Positions 41,755 through 50,362 of a stretch of DNA of 58,822 nucleotides are shown here, piece after piece; position 1 is the first letter of the stretch; every line of letters begins with the position of its first letter. This stretch comes from Pseudoduganella aquatica (lineage in GTDB: Bacteria > Pseudomonadota > Gammaproteobacteria > Burkholderiales > Burkholderiaceae_D). The stretch is taken from contig NZ_WWCU01000039.1 in assembly GCF_009857595.1 (NCBI RefSeq), positions 1 through 58,822 of the forward strand, written 5' to 3'. The position numbers were made by a program, and so were the translations under genes. The notes under the pieces are model-generated. The model did not search any database, was not told the origin of the DNA, and saw nothing but the letters and a program-made list of their open reading frames with translations.

Positions 41755-42684
41755 CTATCTGGGCGCCTGTTCCGGCGCCGGCGAGCAAGCCGCCAGCGCG
41801 CGCTGCATTTCCGCCATTTCGTCGGCCAGCCAGGCGCGGAAACGCTCGATCTTCGGCATGCGTTCCTTGTTGATGTTGACCAGGAAGCGATAGCCGGAGG
41901 TGTAGGATATGGGGCAGGCGGCGATCATGTGCAGGTCGCCCCGGCGCAAGTCCTCGTAGACGATGCTGAACGCGGCCAGCGCCACTCCCTGCCCCGCCAC
42001 CGCCGCCTGCGCCAGCACGCCCCAGTGGCTGTAGCCGCGCGAGACCTTGTAGCCGCCCCTGGGCAGGCCGTTGGCCTCCACGTAGCGGTCCCAGTACACA
42101 TTGCTGCCCTCGTCCAGCAGCGGCAGGCTGCGCAGGTCCGCCAGCGTGAACTCGCTGCGGCCCGGCGGCAGGATGTCCGGGCTATAGACCGCCACCAGGC
42201 GGTCCGAGAACAGCATGGCGGGGTCGCCCGGCTCGTACAGGCCATAGCGGATGGCCACATCCACGCTGTCGTCCTCCAGGCTCACGTTGCGGTCGCTGGC
42301 GTCCAGCCGGATATCGATGTCGGGATGCAGGCGCGTGAAATGCGTCAGGCGCGGGGCCAGCCATTTCAGCGTGAACGAGTGCGTGCTGGAGATGCGCAGC
42401 ACGCACTCTTCGCCGCTCTTTTGCAGCGCCGCCGCCTTGGTGCGCAGGTCGCCCAGCACGCGCGCCACCGTGGCGGCGAAATCGCGCCCCTTCTCCGTCA
42501 GCGCCACGTGGCGCGGATGGCGCAGGAACAGGGCGAAGCCGAGTTCCTCCTCCAGGTTCTTGATCTGCTGGCTCACGGCGGCCGGCGTCTTGTGCAGCTC
42601 CTCCGCAGCCAGCTTGAAGCTGCCCCAGCGGGCTGCGGATTCCAGGTCGATCAGCCCGGACAGGCTGCGCAGCGGTTTGGCCAT
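41755..42684 (-). CDS. LysR-family regulator, GcvA-like
   Basis: A 309-aa LysR protein. The winged helix (SGLIDLESAARWGSFKLAAEELHKTPAAVSQQIKNLEEELG) and ligand-binding domain with RISSTHSFTLKWLAPRLTHF and DVAIRYGLYEPGD match the GcvA/AmpR type. It is upstream of glpD on the same strand and divergent from the epimerase gene across 105 bases, and could control either; the sequence does not decide. Confidence 0.9.
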   Translation of the reverse strand: MAKPLRSLSGLIDLESAARWGSFKLAAEELHKTPAAVSQQIKNLEEELGFALFLRHPRHVALTEKGRDFAATVARVLGDLRTKAAALQKSGEECVLRISSTHSFTLKWLAPRLTHFTRLHPDIDIRLDASDRNVSLEDDSVDVAIRYGLYEPGDPAMLFSDRLVAVYSPDILPPGRSEFTLADLRSLPLLDEGSNVYWDRYVEANGLPRGGYKVSRGYSHWGVLAQAAVAGQGVALAAFSIVYEDLRRGDLHMIAACPISYTSGYRFLVNINKERMPKIERFRAWLADEMAEMQRALAACSPAPEQAPR

Positions 42685-42789
42685 GCACGCTCCATGAATT
42701 AGTTTAACTTGTTCTCAGACTGGCAATTTTCTCGTTTGATCGCCACCCGGGCAGGAAGGACAATGAATCCATACTAACAGGAGATTATC

Positions 42790-43851
42790 ATGCACAAGAA
42801 TATCTTGGCGATCGGCGGCACGCGCTATTTTGGCAAATTATTGGTCCAGAAGCTGCTGGACGCTGGCCACCGCGTCACGCTGGCCACGCGCGGCGTCAGC
42901 GCGGACGGCTTCGGCAGCCGCGTCCAGCGCATCCGCGTGGACCGCCGCGACCATGCCGCCATGCGCGCGGCCTTCGCCGGCAGCCAGGGCTACGATATTG
43001 TGTATGACCAGACCTGCTACAGCCCGCTGGACGCGGCCATCGCCATCGAACTGTTTGCCGGCAAGGTCGAGCGCTACGTGATGGCGTCCACCATGGAGGT
43101 GTACCGCAAGCTGCTGGGCCGCCAGGACGGCGCCTTCGAGGAGCTGGACCTGGACCTGAAAGCGCAGCGCATCGACCTCGCGCATCCCTGGAACGACCCG
43201 CTGATGGCGGATGAGAATTACGCCGAAGGCAAGCGCCAGGCCGAGGCGCTGCTGTACCGCGACGGCAAACTGCCCGTGGTGACGGTGCGCCTGACCCACG
43301 TGCTGGGCGGCGACGACTTCACGGGACGGCTGGCCTATTACGTGGCGCTGGCGCAGGCGGACCAGGCGCTGCTCTACGCCAGCGCCAGGGCGGCCACCTG
43401 CTTCATCAGCGCGGAGGAAGCGAGCGATTTCCTGCTGTGGACCGGCATGCAGGATTTTCTCGGCCCGGTGAACGCGGCCGACAGCGGCGCGCTGTCGGCA
43501 CTGGACCTGTACCGCCGCGTGGGCAAGGTGCTGGGACTGAAAGTGCGCGCGCTGCCGCACATCACGCAGGGCGGACTGAGCCCCTTCGACTACCCGGTGC
43601 CCTACCTGATGGACACGGCGCGCACCCGCTGCCTGGGCTACCGCTTCGGCGACAGCGCCAACTGGCTGGACCTGGCGATCCACCAGCTGCAGCCGGAGCT
43701 GGTGTGCGGCGGTCTTGCCCCTGTCTCAGCGCTTGAAGACCACGCCGTCCTTCATCACAAAGCGGACCTGCTGCAGCAGGCTGATGTCTTTCAGCGGGTC
43801 GCCGCTGACGGCGACGATGTCGGCGGCGTAGCCCGGCTCCACCGAGCCTAG
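42790..43851 (+). CDS. NAD-dependent epimerase/dehydratase-like protein with extended C-terminus
   Basis: A 353-aa Rossmann-fold SDR of the extended type: ILAIGGTRYFGKLLVQKLLDAGHRV (an atypical GGTRYFG glycine motif, as in RNA-binding CSP41-like SDRs), YDIVYDQTCYSPLDAA, ASTMEVY and NYAEGKRQAEALLY (the YxxxK position). The family normally ends near LDLAIHQL. Here the frame continues for about 50 residues (SALEDHAVLHHKADLL...) that are the antisense of the amidohydrolase 3' end, a 126-base convergent overlap. The original stop seems lost. It is divergent from the LysR gene. Function unknown. Confidence 0.8.
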   Translation: MHKNILAIGGTRYFGKLLVQKLLDAGHRVTLATRGVSADGFGSRVQRIRVDRRDHAAMRAAFAGSQGYDIVYDQTCYSPLDAAIAIELFAGKVERYVMASTMEVYRKLLGRQDGAFEELDLDLKAQRIDLAHPWNDPLMADENYAEGKRQAEALLYRDGKLPVVTVRLTHVLGGDDFTGRLAYYVALAQADQALLYASARAATCFISAEEASDFLLWTGMQDFLGPVNAADSGALSALDLYRRVGKVLGLKVRALPHITQGGLSPFDYPVPYLMDTARTRCLGYRFGDSANWLDLAIHQLQPELVCGGLAPVSALEDHAVLHHKADLLQQADVFQRVAADGDDVGGVARLHRA

Positions 43852-45024
43852 GCGGCTGCCCTGGTTCAGCAGCTCGGCCGCGTTCAGCGTGGCCGAGCGT
43901 ATCGCCTCCAGCGCCGGCATGCCCGCTTCGACCATATAGGCGAACTCCTTGGCGTTGTCGCCGTGCGGGAAAACGCCCGCGTCGGTACCAAAGGCGATCT
44001 TCACGCCGGCCTTGTAGGCACGGCCGAAAGTGGCCTGTATCAACGGGCCGATGGCTGCCGCCTTGGGCCGCACCACAGGCGAGAAGAACTCCGGATCCTT
44101 GGCCTTGTCCGCCACGTAGCGCCCGGCGCTGATGGTGGGCACGTAGTAGGCACCCTGCTTCTTGAACAGGGCGATCGCCTCGTCGTCCATATAGGTGCCG
44201 TGCTCGATGGAGTCGATGCCCGCGCGCAGTGCGCGCTTGATGCCCTCCACGCCGTGCGCATGCACGGCCACGCGGAAGCCGTAGTCCTTGGCCGTGGCGG
44301 TGATGGCTTTCAGTTCCTCGTCCGTGAACTGCGAGTTCTGGCCGCTGGCGGCCTGGCTCAGCACCCCGCCGGTGGCGGTGATCTTGACCAGGTCCGCGCC
44401 CTCCTTGTAGCGGGCGCGCACCGCTTCGCGCGCCTGGTCCGGGCCGTTGATCACGCCGTCGTACGGCGTTGGATGCCCCACCGCCTTGCCCAGTTCCCGC
44501 GACAGGCCGTTGGTGCCGTCGCCGTGGCCGCCGGTGGTGGAGATGATGGTGCCCGCCGTGTACATGCGCGGCCCGACAATGGCGCCGCTGGCGATGGCGC
44601 GCTTGAGCGATATATTCAGGCCGTCGCCGGCGCCCAGGTCGCGCACAGTGGTGAAGCCGGCCTTCAGCGTGCGCTCGGCGTAGGCCACCGAGCGGAAGGC
44701 GTCGTCCGCCACGTCCTGGCTCAGCTTCATGCGCAGCGACTCCACTTCCTTGTGCGACTCGCCCGTCAGATGCACGTGCATGTCAATCAGCCCGGGCAGG
44801 CAGGACTGGCCGCTCAGGTCGATATCGCCCTTGGCCGCGCCGGTCGGCGCCACCGACTTGACCACGCCGCCGTCCACCACCACGGTCACGCGTTCGCGCC
44901 AGACGCCGGCCTTCACGTCCAGCAGGCGGCCGCAATCAAGCGATTGCGGGGCAGCGGTGGCGGTCGTGGCAACAGCGGCGCCGTTCAATAACAGCAGCAG
45001 ACCCAGGGCAGACTTGGCACGCAT
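43726..45024 (-). CDS. Exported amidohydrolase (imidazolonepropionase/prolidase-like)
   Basis: A 432-aa metal-dependent hydrolase with a Sec signal (RAKSALGLLLLLNGAAVATTATA). Metal and catalytic motifs are GLIDMHVHLTGES, TTVRDLGAGDG, VAVHAHGVEGIKRALRAGIDSIEHGTYMDD and IAFGTDAGVFPHGDNAKEF. Relatives hydrolyse Xaa-Arg/Lys or Xaa-Pro dipeptides. I chose the ATG at 45024, which starts the signal peptide; the frame is open 14 codons further. Its 3' end overlaps the extended epimerase frame on the other strand. Confidence 0.88.
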   Translation of the reverse strand: MRAKSALGLLLLLNGAAVATTATAAPQSLDCGRLLDVKAGVWRERVTVVVDGGVVKSVAPTGAAKGDIDLSGQSCLPGLIDMHVHLTGESHKEVESLRMKLSQDVADDAFRSVAYAERTLKAGFTTVRDLGAGDGLNISLKRAIASGAIVGPRMYTAGTIISTTGGHGDGTNGLSRELGKAVGHPTPYDGVINGPDQAREAVRARYKEGADLVKITATGGVLSQAASGQNSQFTDEELKAITATAKDYGFRVAVHAHGVEGIKRALRAGIDSIEHGTYMDDEAIALFKKQGAYYVPTISAGRYVADKAKDPEFFSPVVRPKAAAIGPLIQATFGRAYKAGVKIAFGTDAGVFPHGDNAKEFAYMVEAGMPALEAIRSATLNAAELLNQGSRLGSVEPGYAADIVAVSGDPLKDISLLQQVRFVMKDGVVFKR

Positions 45025-45097
45025 AAGCGGATTCCTGTAAAAATTGGTGTGCGGCAAGCGTAGCATAAGAACAAGCTGTGGCGGAATGGGCTTGGAC

Positions 45098-45103
45098 TAT
45101 AAT
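45098..45103 (+). promoter_or_regulatory. -10 element upstream of the PBP1A gene
   Basis: A perfect TATAAT, giving a start near 45110. A 13-codon frame (ATG 45132, stop at 45171-45173) begins inside the leader and overlaps the TTG start of PBP1A in another frame. The -35 region is weak. Confidence 0.45.
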
Positions 45104-45144
45104 TGCCCGCATCCGCAAACCTTGCGCAACCATGAGTACCCGTT

Positions 45145-47490
45145 TTGACTGCCAATTCTCCTGCCTTGCCTAAGTGGCTCACAAAGTGTCTCACCCGCCG
45201 CAACGCCATCCGCGCCCTGGCCGCAAGCGGCATCGCCGCCGCCGTGGGCGCCGCCCTGCTGGGCGGCTACATGGTGCTGTTCATTGCCCCCAAGCTGCCT
45301 GCGCTGGATGCCGTTACCGACTACCGGCCCAAGATCCCGCTGCGCATCTACACGGCGGACAATGCGCTGATCGGCGAGTTCGGCGAGGAGCACCGCGACT
45401 TCGTGGCCATCAAGGACGTGCCGGAGATGATGAAGAAGGCCATCCTCGCCATCGAGGACAAGCGCTTCTACGACCACGGCGGCATAGACTGGATACGCGC
45501 GCTGGGCGCAGTCAAGTCCAATCTGCGCGGCAGCTTCCGCCAGGGCGGCTCCACCATCACCATGCAGGTGGCGCGCAACTTCTTCCTCACCCGCGACAAG
45601 ACGCCGGCCCGCAAAATGACCGAAGTCATGCTGGCCTACCGCATCGAAGCGGCCCTGAGCAAGGACCAGATCCTGGAGCTGTACCTGAACCAGATCTACC
45701 TGGGCCAGCGCTCCTACGGTTTCGCCAGCGCCGCGCAGGCCTACTTCAGCAAGCCGCTCAAGGAACTATCCATCGCCGAAATGGCGATGCTGGCCGGCCT
45801 GCCGCAAAACCCCGCGCGCCACAACCCGGTGGCCAATCCCAAGCGCGCGCGCCTGCGCCAGCACCTGGTGTTGAAGAGCATGCGCAGCCAGGACGTCATC
45901 ACCGAAACGCAGTACCAGCAAGCGCTGAAAGAGACTCTGCACGTCAGCAACAAGGGGCAGGAGTTCGACACCCACGCCGAATACGCGGCCGAGCTGGCGC
46001 GCCAGGCGGTGTATGAGCAGTACAAGGAAGAGTCGTATTCGCGCGGCATCAGCGTCTATACCACCATCCTGAAGGCGGACCAGGACGCGGCCTACGAGTC
46101 GGTGCGCCGCAATGTGCTGAACTACGACCAGCGCCACGGCTACCGTGGCCCGGAAGCCTTTATCGACCTGCCTTCCGACCCGGAAGACCGCGAGGACGCC
46201 ATCGACGAGGCGCTGCAGAAGCGCCGCAGCAGCGACCGCCTGATCCCGGCCGTGGTGCTGGCCGCGTCGGCCAGGAGCGTGACGGTGGAGACCATAGACG
46301 GCGAAGAGGTGGAGATCACCGGCGACGGCCTGAAGCTGGCCGCGCCTGGGCTGAGCGAGAACGCCAAGCCCGGCCTGAAACTGCGTCCCGGCGCCATTAT
46401 CCGCGTCTCGCAGGGCGACAAGAAGCGCTGGGCCATCACGCAGGTGCCGCAAGTGGCGGCGGCCTTCGTGTCCATGGATTCGGCCACCGGCGCCTACCAC
46501 GCCATGGTGGGCGGCTTCGACTTCAACCTGCACAAGTTCAATCACGTGACGCAGGCATGGCGCCAGCCCGGCTCCTCCATCAAGCCTTTCGTCTACTCGT
46601 CGGCGCTGGAAAAGGGCTATTACCCCGGCACCCTGATCAACGACGTGAAACTGTCCGAGACCGGCGTGGACAGCGGCGGCTGGGATCCGCAGAACGACGA
46701 CAACGTCTACGACGGCCCCATCTCCATGCATGTGTCGCTGGCCAAGTCCAAGAACGTGACCTCGGTGCGCCTGCTGCGCGCGGTGGGCGTGCCGTATGCG
46801 CACGGCTTCCTCGAAAAATTCGGCTTCACCCCGGCCAAGCACCCAACCAACCTGACCATGACGCTGGGTACGGGCGCGGTCACGCCGCAGCAGATGGCGG
46901 GCGCCTACTCGGTGTTCGCCAACGGCGGCTACCAGGTGCAGCCCTACCTGATCGCCCGCATCGTGGACGGCAACGGCAAGGTGCTGTCCGAGACCAAGCC
47001 GCAGCAGGCCGCGCAGGAAAGCAACCGCGTGCTCGACCCGCGCAACGTCTTCATCACCGACTCCATGCTGCGCGAAGTGGTACGCAGCGGCACCGGCGCG
47101 CAAGCAGGCGCGCGCCTGGGCCGCCCCGACCTGGCCGGCAAGACCGGCACCACCAGCGACGCGGTGGACGGCTGGTTCGCCGGCTACGGCGACGGCGTGG
47201 TCGGCGTGGCGTGGATGGGCTACGACGATCCGAAATCGCTGGGCGGGCGAGAATTCGGCGCCACCCTGGCCATGCCGATCTGGATAGACTACATGCGCGT
47301 GGCGCTGCAAAAAGCGCCGCCGCGCGAACGCCCGGTGCCGGAAGGCGTGGTGCAGGCGGAAGACGGTTCATGGATGTACGCCGAATACATCAACGACGCC
47401 TCGGTGCGCAGCATCGACCTGAACGCACAGCCGGCGCCGGCGCAGCCACAGGAGCCCGGGGCAATAAACGTCCAACCCACCACGCCGTAG
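45145..47490 (+). CDS. mrcA: Penicillin-binding protein 1A (bifunctional transglycosylase/transpeptidase)
   Basis: A 781-aa class A PBP. A short cytosolic tail and membrane anchor (about 20-48) are followed by GT51 (AILAIEDKRFYDHGGIDW, RQGGSTITMQVARNFFL, RKMTEVMLAYRIE), the OB-like domain, and the transpeptidase with SSIK in RQPGSSIKPFVY, SKN in LAKSKNVTSVR and KTGTTSD. It polymerises and cross-links peptidoglycan. The most upstream start in frame is TTG at 45145, with little Shine-Dalgarno. The stop TAG lies at the edge of the intergenic repeat that follows. Confidence 0.94.
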   Translation: MTANSPALPKWLTKCLTRRNAIRALAASGIAAAVGAALLGGYMVLFIAPKLPALDAVTDYRPKIPLRIYTADNALIGEFGEEHRDFVAIKDVPEMMKKAILAIEDKRFYDHGGIDWIRALGAVKSNLRGSFRQGGSTITMQVARNFFLTRDKTPARKMTEVMLAYRIEAALSKDQILELYLNQIYLGQRSYGFASAAQAYFSKPLKELSIAEMAMLAGLPQNPARHNPVANPKRARLRQHLVLKSMRSQDVITETQYQQALKETLHVSNKGQEFDTHAEYAAELARQAVYEQYKEESYSRGISVYTTILKADQDAAYESVRRNVLNYDQRHGYRGPEAFIDLPSDPEDREDAIDEALQKRRSSDRLIPAVVLAASARSVTVETIDGEEVEITGDGLKLAAPGLSENAKPGLKLRPGAIIRVSQGDKKRWAITQVPQVAAAFVSMDSATGAYHAMVGGFDFNLHKFNHVTQAWRQPGSSIKPFVYSSALEKGYYPGTLINDVKLSETGVDSGGWDPQNDDNVYDGPISMHVSLAKSKNVTSVRLLRAVGVPYAHGFLEKFGFTPAKHPTNLTMTLGTGAVTPQQMAGAYSVFANGGYQVQPYLIARIVDGNGKVLSETKPQQAAQESNRVLDPRNVFITDSMLREVVRSGTGAQAGARLGRPDLAGKTGTTSDAVDGWFAGYGDGVVGVAWMGYDDPKSLGGREFGATLAMPIWIDYMRVALQKAPPRERPVPEGVVQAEDGSWMYAEYINDASVRSIDLNAQPAPAQPQEPGAINVQPTTP

Positions 47491-47523
47491 GGCGGGTTAG
47501 GCGCGGGCGCGCCGCAACCCGCC
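47486..47523. repeat. Intergenic repeat, single arm, copy 4
   Basis: cgtagggcgggttaggcgcgggcgcgccgcaacccgcca is one arm of the element seen in pairs elsewhere. Its CGTAG supplies the TAG stop of the PBP1A gene. Confidence 0.85.
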
Positions 47524-47588
47524 AACACCAAGCTCAACAATGCTACACTCTTGCCAATTCAATATCACGGCTATCCGGGTGTGCAAGC

Positions 47589-48293
47589 ATGGCGATGTCA
47601 CGACTCAGCGTTACGATTACCGCGCCCATCGTGCTGATTTCGGCGCTGGCCATCGGCCTGACGGTTTTCCTCAACGTGGGAAAGCTGGACCGCACGCTGG
47701 GCGAACTGGAAGACTCGCGGCTGCGCTTCACCATCAACGTGCTGCGCCAGAACCTGGAGACGGGGCTAGACCTGGGCCTGCCGGTGCGCGGCCTGGGCAA
47801 CGCGCAAGCGGCCATCGACTTCGAAACGCGGCAAGACCCGGACATCGTGGCCATCGTCGTCAAGGACGAGCGCGGACGCCCCGCCTTCACCACCGGCCGC
47901 CCCGCTGAACGCAACAGCGTCACCGTCAGCACGCCGCTGTCCAACAACCTGGGCGTGACGGTGGGCGCCATCGAACTGCACTATTCCCGGCGCGGGCACG
48001 ACCAGTTCGTGGCCGGCATTTCGCGCCAGCTGCTGCTGGCGGGGCTGGTGGCCACCGCTTTGTCCACGCTGCTGGCGGTGCTGGGCACGCGGCTGTGGGT
48101 GCGGCGCATAGGCCGCACGCTGGGCAGCATGGAACACGCGCTGGACGCCAGCGCGCCGCCGGTGGCGCGGCCGGACCGGCACGCAGCCGCGCTGGCGGAA
48201 CTGGCTGCGCACAGCGCCGGCCAGGCCTTGCGGGAGCTTGAGCAGGCGCAGCACGCCATCACCAGCAAGGACGTGGCGGGGGAAAAGCTATGA
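47589..48293 (+). CDS. Two-helix membrane sensor protein without an output domain
   Basis: A 234-aa protein with a membrane helix (about 9-30, ITAPIVLISALAIGLTVFLNVG), a periplasmic region of about 115 residues resembling a small Cache/PAS-like sensor (DPDIVAIVVKDERGRPAFTTGRP, VGAIELHYSR), a second helix (about 145-168) and a short cytosolic helix rich in Ala and Gln. No kinase, GGDEF or methyl-accepting domain follows, so it looks like an input-only subunit. Its stop overlaps the start of the sensor-MFS gene (ATGA), the first of three such overlaps. The ATG at 47589 is preceded by weak GTGCAAGC; a second ATG lies two codons later. Confidence 0.75.
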   Translation: MAMSRLSVTITAPIVLISALAIGLTVFLNVGKLDRTLGELEDSRLRFTINVLRQNLETGLDLGLPVRGLGNAQAAIDFETRQDPDIVAIVVKDERGRPAFTTGRPAERNSVTVSTPLSNNLGVTVGAIELHYSRRGHDQFVAGISRQLLLAGLVATALSTLLAVLGTRLWVRRIGRTLGSMEHALDASAPPVARPDRHAAALAELAAHSAGQALRELEQAQHAITSKDVAGEKL

Positions 48294-50362
48294 GCCTGGC
48301 CGCGCCGCTCACCGTGGCCCACGAGGAGCGCCTCTACACGCGCCCCGTGCGGCGCCTGTTCGTGTTCACGCTGGCGCTGCTGCTGGCGGTGCAGCTGGCG
48401 CTGTCGCTGTATGCGTGGTCGCTGTCCGAGCGCGCGCTGCTGCCGGAGTTCGGCCGCAAGGCGCAAACCACCGGCACGGCGCTGGCGGCGCAACTGGCGC
48501 GCGCGCTGGACTACGGCATCCCGCTGCAGCGACTGGAAGGTGTGCCGGAATTCTTTGCCGACGTGCTGAAGCAGAATCGCGACCTGGCCTATCTGCGCAT
48601 CGTGGACGGCAGCGGCAAGGCACTGTTTGGCAGCACGCAGGCCGAGAGCAGCGCACCGGAGCAGTTCCTGGATACGGCGCTGCCGCTGATGCACAAGGGA
48701 CAGGCGGTGGGCCGGCTGCATGTGGGTGTGGACAAGAACTACATCGCCGCGCGCGTGCGCGAGCTGCGCTACGACATCGGCATTGTGCTCATCACCAGCC
48801 TGCTGATTGCTTTCGAAATCCTGTGGTTCGTGGTGACGCTCACCTTCACCGCGCCCATGCGCCAGATCCTCGGGCTGATGACCAGCATGGCGGCGGGCGA
48901 CTTCCGCCAGCGCGCCGCGCCGGAAGCCGGCGCCGCCATCGCCGTCCGCCTGCACACGCTCAGCGCGCGCATCAACCACGGCTTCGGAGAACTGGTGCGC
49001 AGCGCAGCAGCGCTGCGCCAGACCAGCCCGCAGCAGGCGGCGCATGCCGAGCCGCTATTGCAGCGGCTGCGTCAGGCTTACTCCTTCGGCGACGCCGCCG
49101 CCGATCCCGCCCAGGCGCCGCGCATCGTGCTGGTGCGCGTGCTCAGCTTCCTGTTCATGTTTGCCGAAATGCTGTCCCGCCCCTTCCTGCCGGTGTACGC
49201 GGCATCGCTGCCGGCCGGCGCGGCCGCCGGGTCCCTGCACGCCAGCCTGCCGGTCACCGCCTTCCTGCTCGGCGTGGCGCTGAGCATGCCCTTTGCCGGC
49301 CGCTGGTCGGACCGGATGGGGCGGCGCAGCAGCTATATCGCCGGCGCGCTGGCCGTCATGGCGGGACTGGCCGTCACAGGGCTGGTGCCGGATTACTACG
49401 CCCTCGTCGTCGCGCGCGCACTCACCGGCGTGGGCTACGCCATCATGTTCATGGCCTGCCAGGGCTTCGTGTTCGACAACACGGACAGCAGCAACCGGGG
49501 CAAAGGCATGGCGCTGTTCGTGGGCGCCATCATGGTGGCCGAGATCTGCGCACCCGCCGTGGGCGGCATCCTGGCGGACAGGGTCGGCTACCGCATGGTG
49601 TTCCTGCTGGGCGCGGCCGTGGCGCTGGTGGCGGCCGCCATCGCGGCGGCGGTGCTGAGCAAGGGCGTGCCGGCGGGCGTTCAGCAGACGCCGGCACGGC
49701 AGCCCCAGTCCCAGCCGCCGCAGGCTTCGCTTCTGGCGCGGCTGGTGCGGAACCGGCGCTTCCTGGCGTTGTCCATCCTGTCCGGCGTGCCCGCCAAGTT
49801 CCTGTACTCCGGCTTCCTTATCTTCCTGGTGCCGGTGCTGCTGTCCGGCCTGGGTTTGTCCAAGTCGGAAATCGGCCGCTACACCATGCTGTACGGCCTG
49901 AGTTCCCTGGCCCTGGCGCCGCTGTTCGCGCACCTGGCCGACCGCTACAACGCCTACGCGCCGCTGGTGGCGGCCGGGGGCGTGCTGACCGGCCTGGGAT
50001 TGCTGCCGGTGGCATGGGGAGCCAGCGGGGAGCTGGTCATGCTGGGCATAGGCGCGCTGGGTGTCGGCCAGTCCATGAGCATCTCCGCCCAGCTGGTGCT
50101 GGTGGCGCGCGTGACGGCGCAGGAAGCGCAGGACGCGGGCACCGGCCCCATCGTCGGCCTGTTCCGGCTGCTCGAGCGCCTGGGTGCGGCGGCCGGGCCG
50201 GTGGCCACCGGCGCGCTGGCGGCGCGCTACGGCGCCGCCCACGCCATGGCCTTCCTCGGCGTGTTCGCGCTGGGCGCCTCGCTGCTGTTCTCGCTGGTCT
50301 TCGCTCTGGCCAGCCGCGCGGCCGGAAAACCGGCCGGCCCGCCGGCGGAGGCATCGGCATGA
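48290..50362 (+). CDS. Sensor-HAMP domain fused to an MFS transporter
   Basis: A 690-aa protein with unusual architecture. Residues 1-215 look like a sensor-kinase N-terminus: helix (about 22-46), periplasmic domain (FFADVLKQNRDLAYLRIVDGSGKALFG and VGRLHVGVDKNYI), a second helix (about 163-190) and a HAMP-like segment (FTAPMRQILGLMTSMAAGDFRQRA). From about 275 there is a complete 12-helix MFS domain with SMPFAGRWSDRMGRRSSYIAGA (the motif-A loop), GIGALGVGQSMSISAQ and a Gln/Pro-rich central loop. Transport gated by a periplasmic or membrane signal is a reasonable inference. It is coupled by ATGA to both neighbours. Confidence 0.88.
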   Translation: MSLAAPLTVAHEERLYTRPVRRLFVFTLALLLAVQLALSLYAWSLSERALLPEFGRKAQTTGTALAAQLARALDYGIPLQRLEGVPEFFADVLKQNRDLAYLRIVDGSGKALFGSTQAESSAPEQFLDTALPLMHKGQAVGRLHVGVDKNYIAARVRELRYDIGIVLITSLLIAFEILWFVVTLTFTAPMRQILGLMTSMAAGDFRQRAAPEAGAAIAVRLHTLSARINHGFGELVRSAAALRQTSPQQAAHAEPLLQRLRQAYSFGDAAADPAQAPRIVLVRVLSFLFMFAEMLSRPFLPVYAASLPAGAAAGSLHASLPVTAFLLGVALSMPFAGRWSDRMGRRSSYIAGALAVMAGLAVTGLVPDYYALVVARALTGVGYAIMFMACQGFVFDNTDSSNRGKGMALFVGAIMVAEICAPAVGGILADRVGYRMVFLLGAAVALVAAAIAAAVLSKGVPAGVQQTPARQPQSQPPQASLLARLVRNRRFLALSILSGVPAKFLYSGFLIFLVPVLLSGLGLSKSEIGRYTMLYGLSSLALAPLFAHLADRYNAYAPLVAAGGVLTGLGLLPVAWGASGELVMLGIGALGVGQSMSISAQLVLVARVTAQEAQDAGTGPIVGLFRLLERLGAAAGPVATGALAARYGAAHAMAFLGVFALGASLLFSLVFALASRAAGKPAGPPAEASA

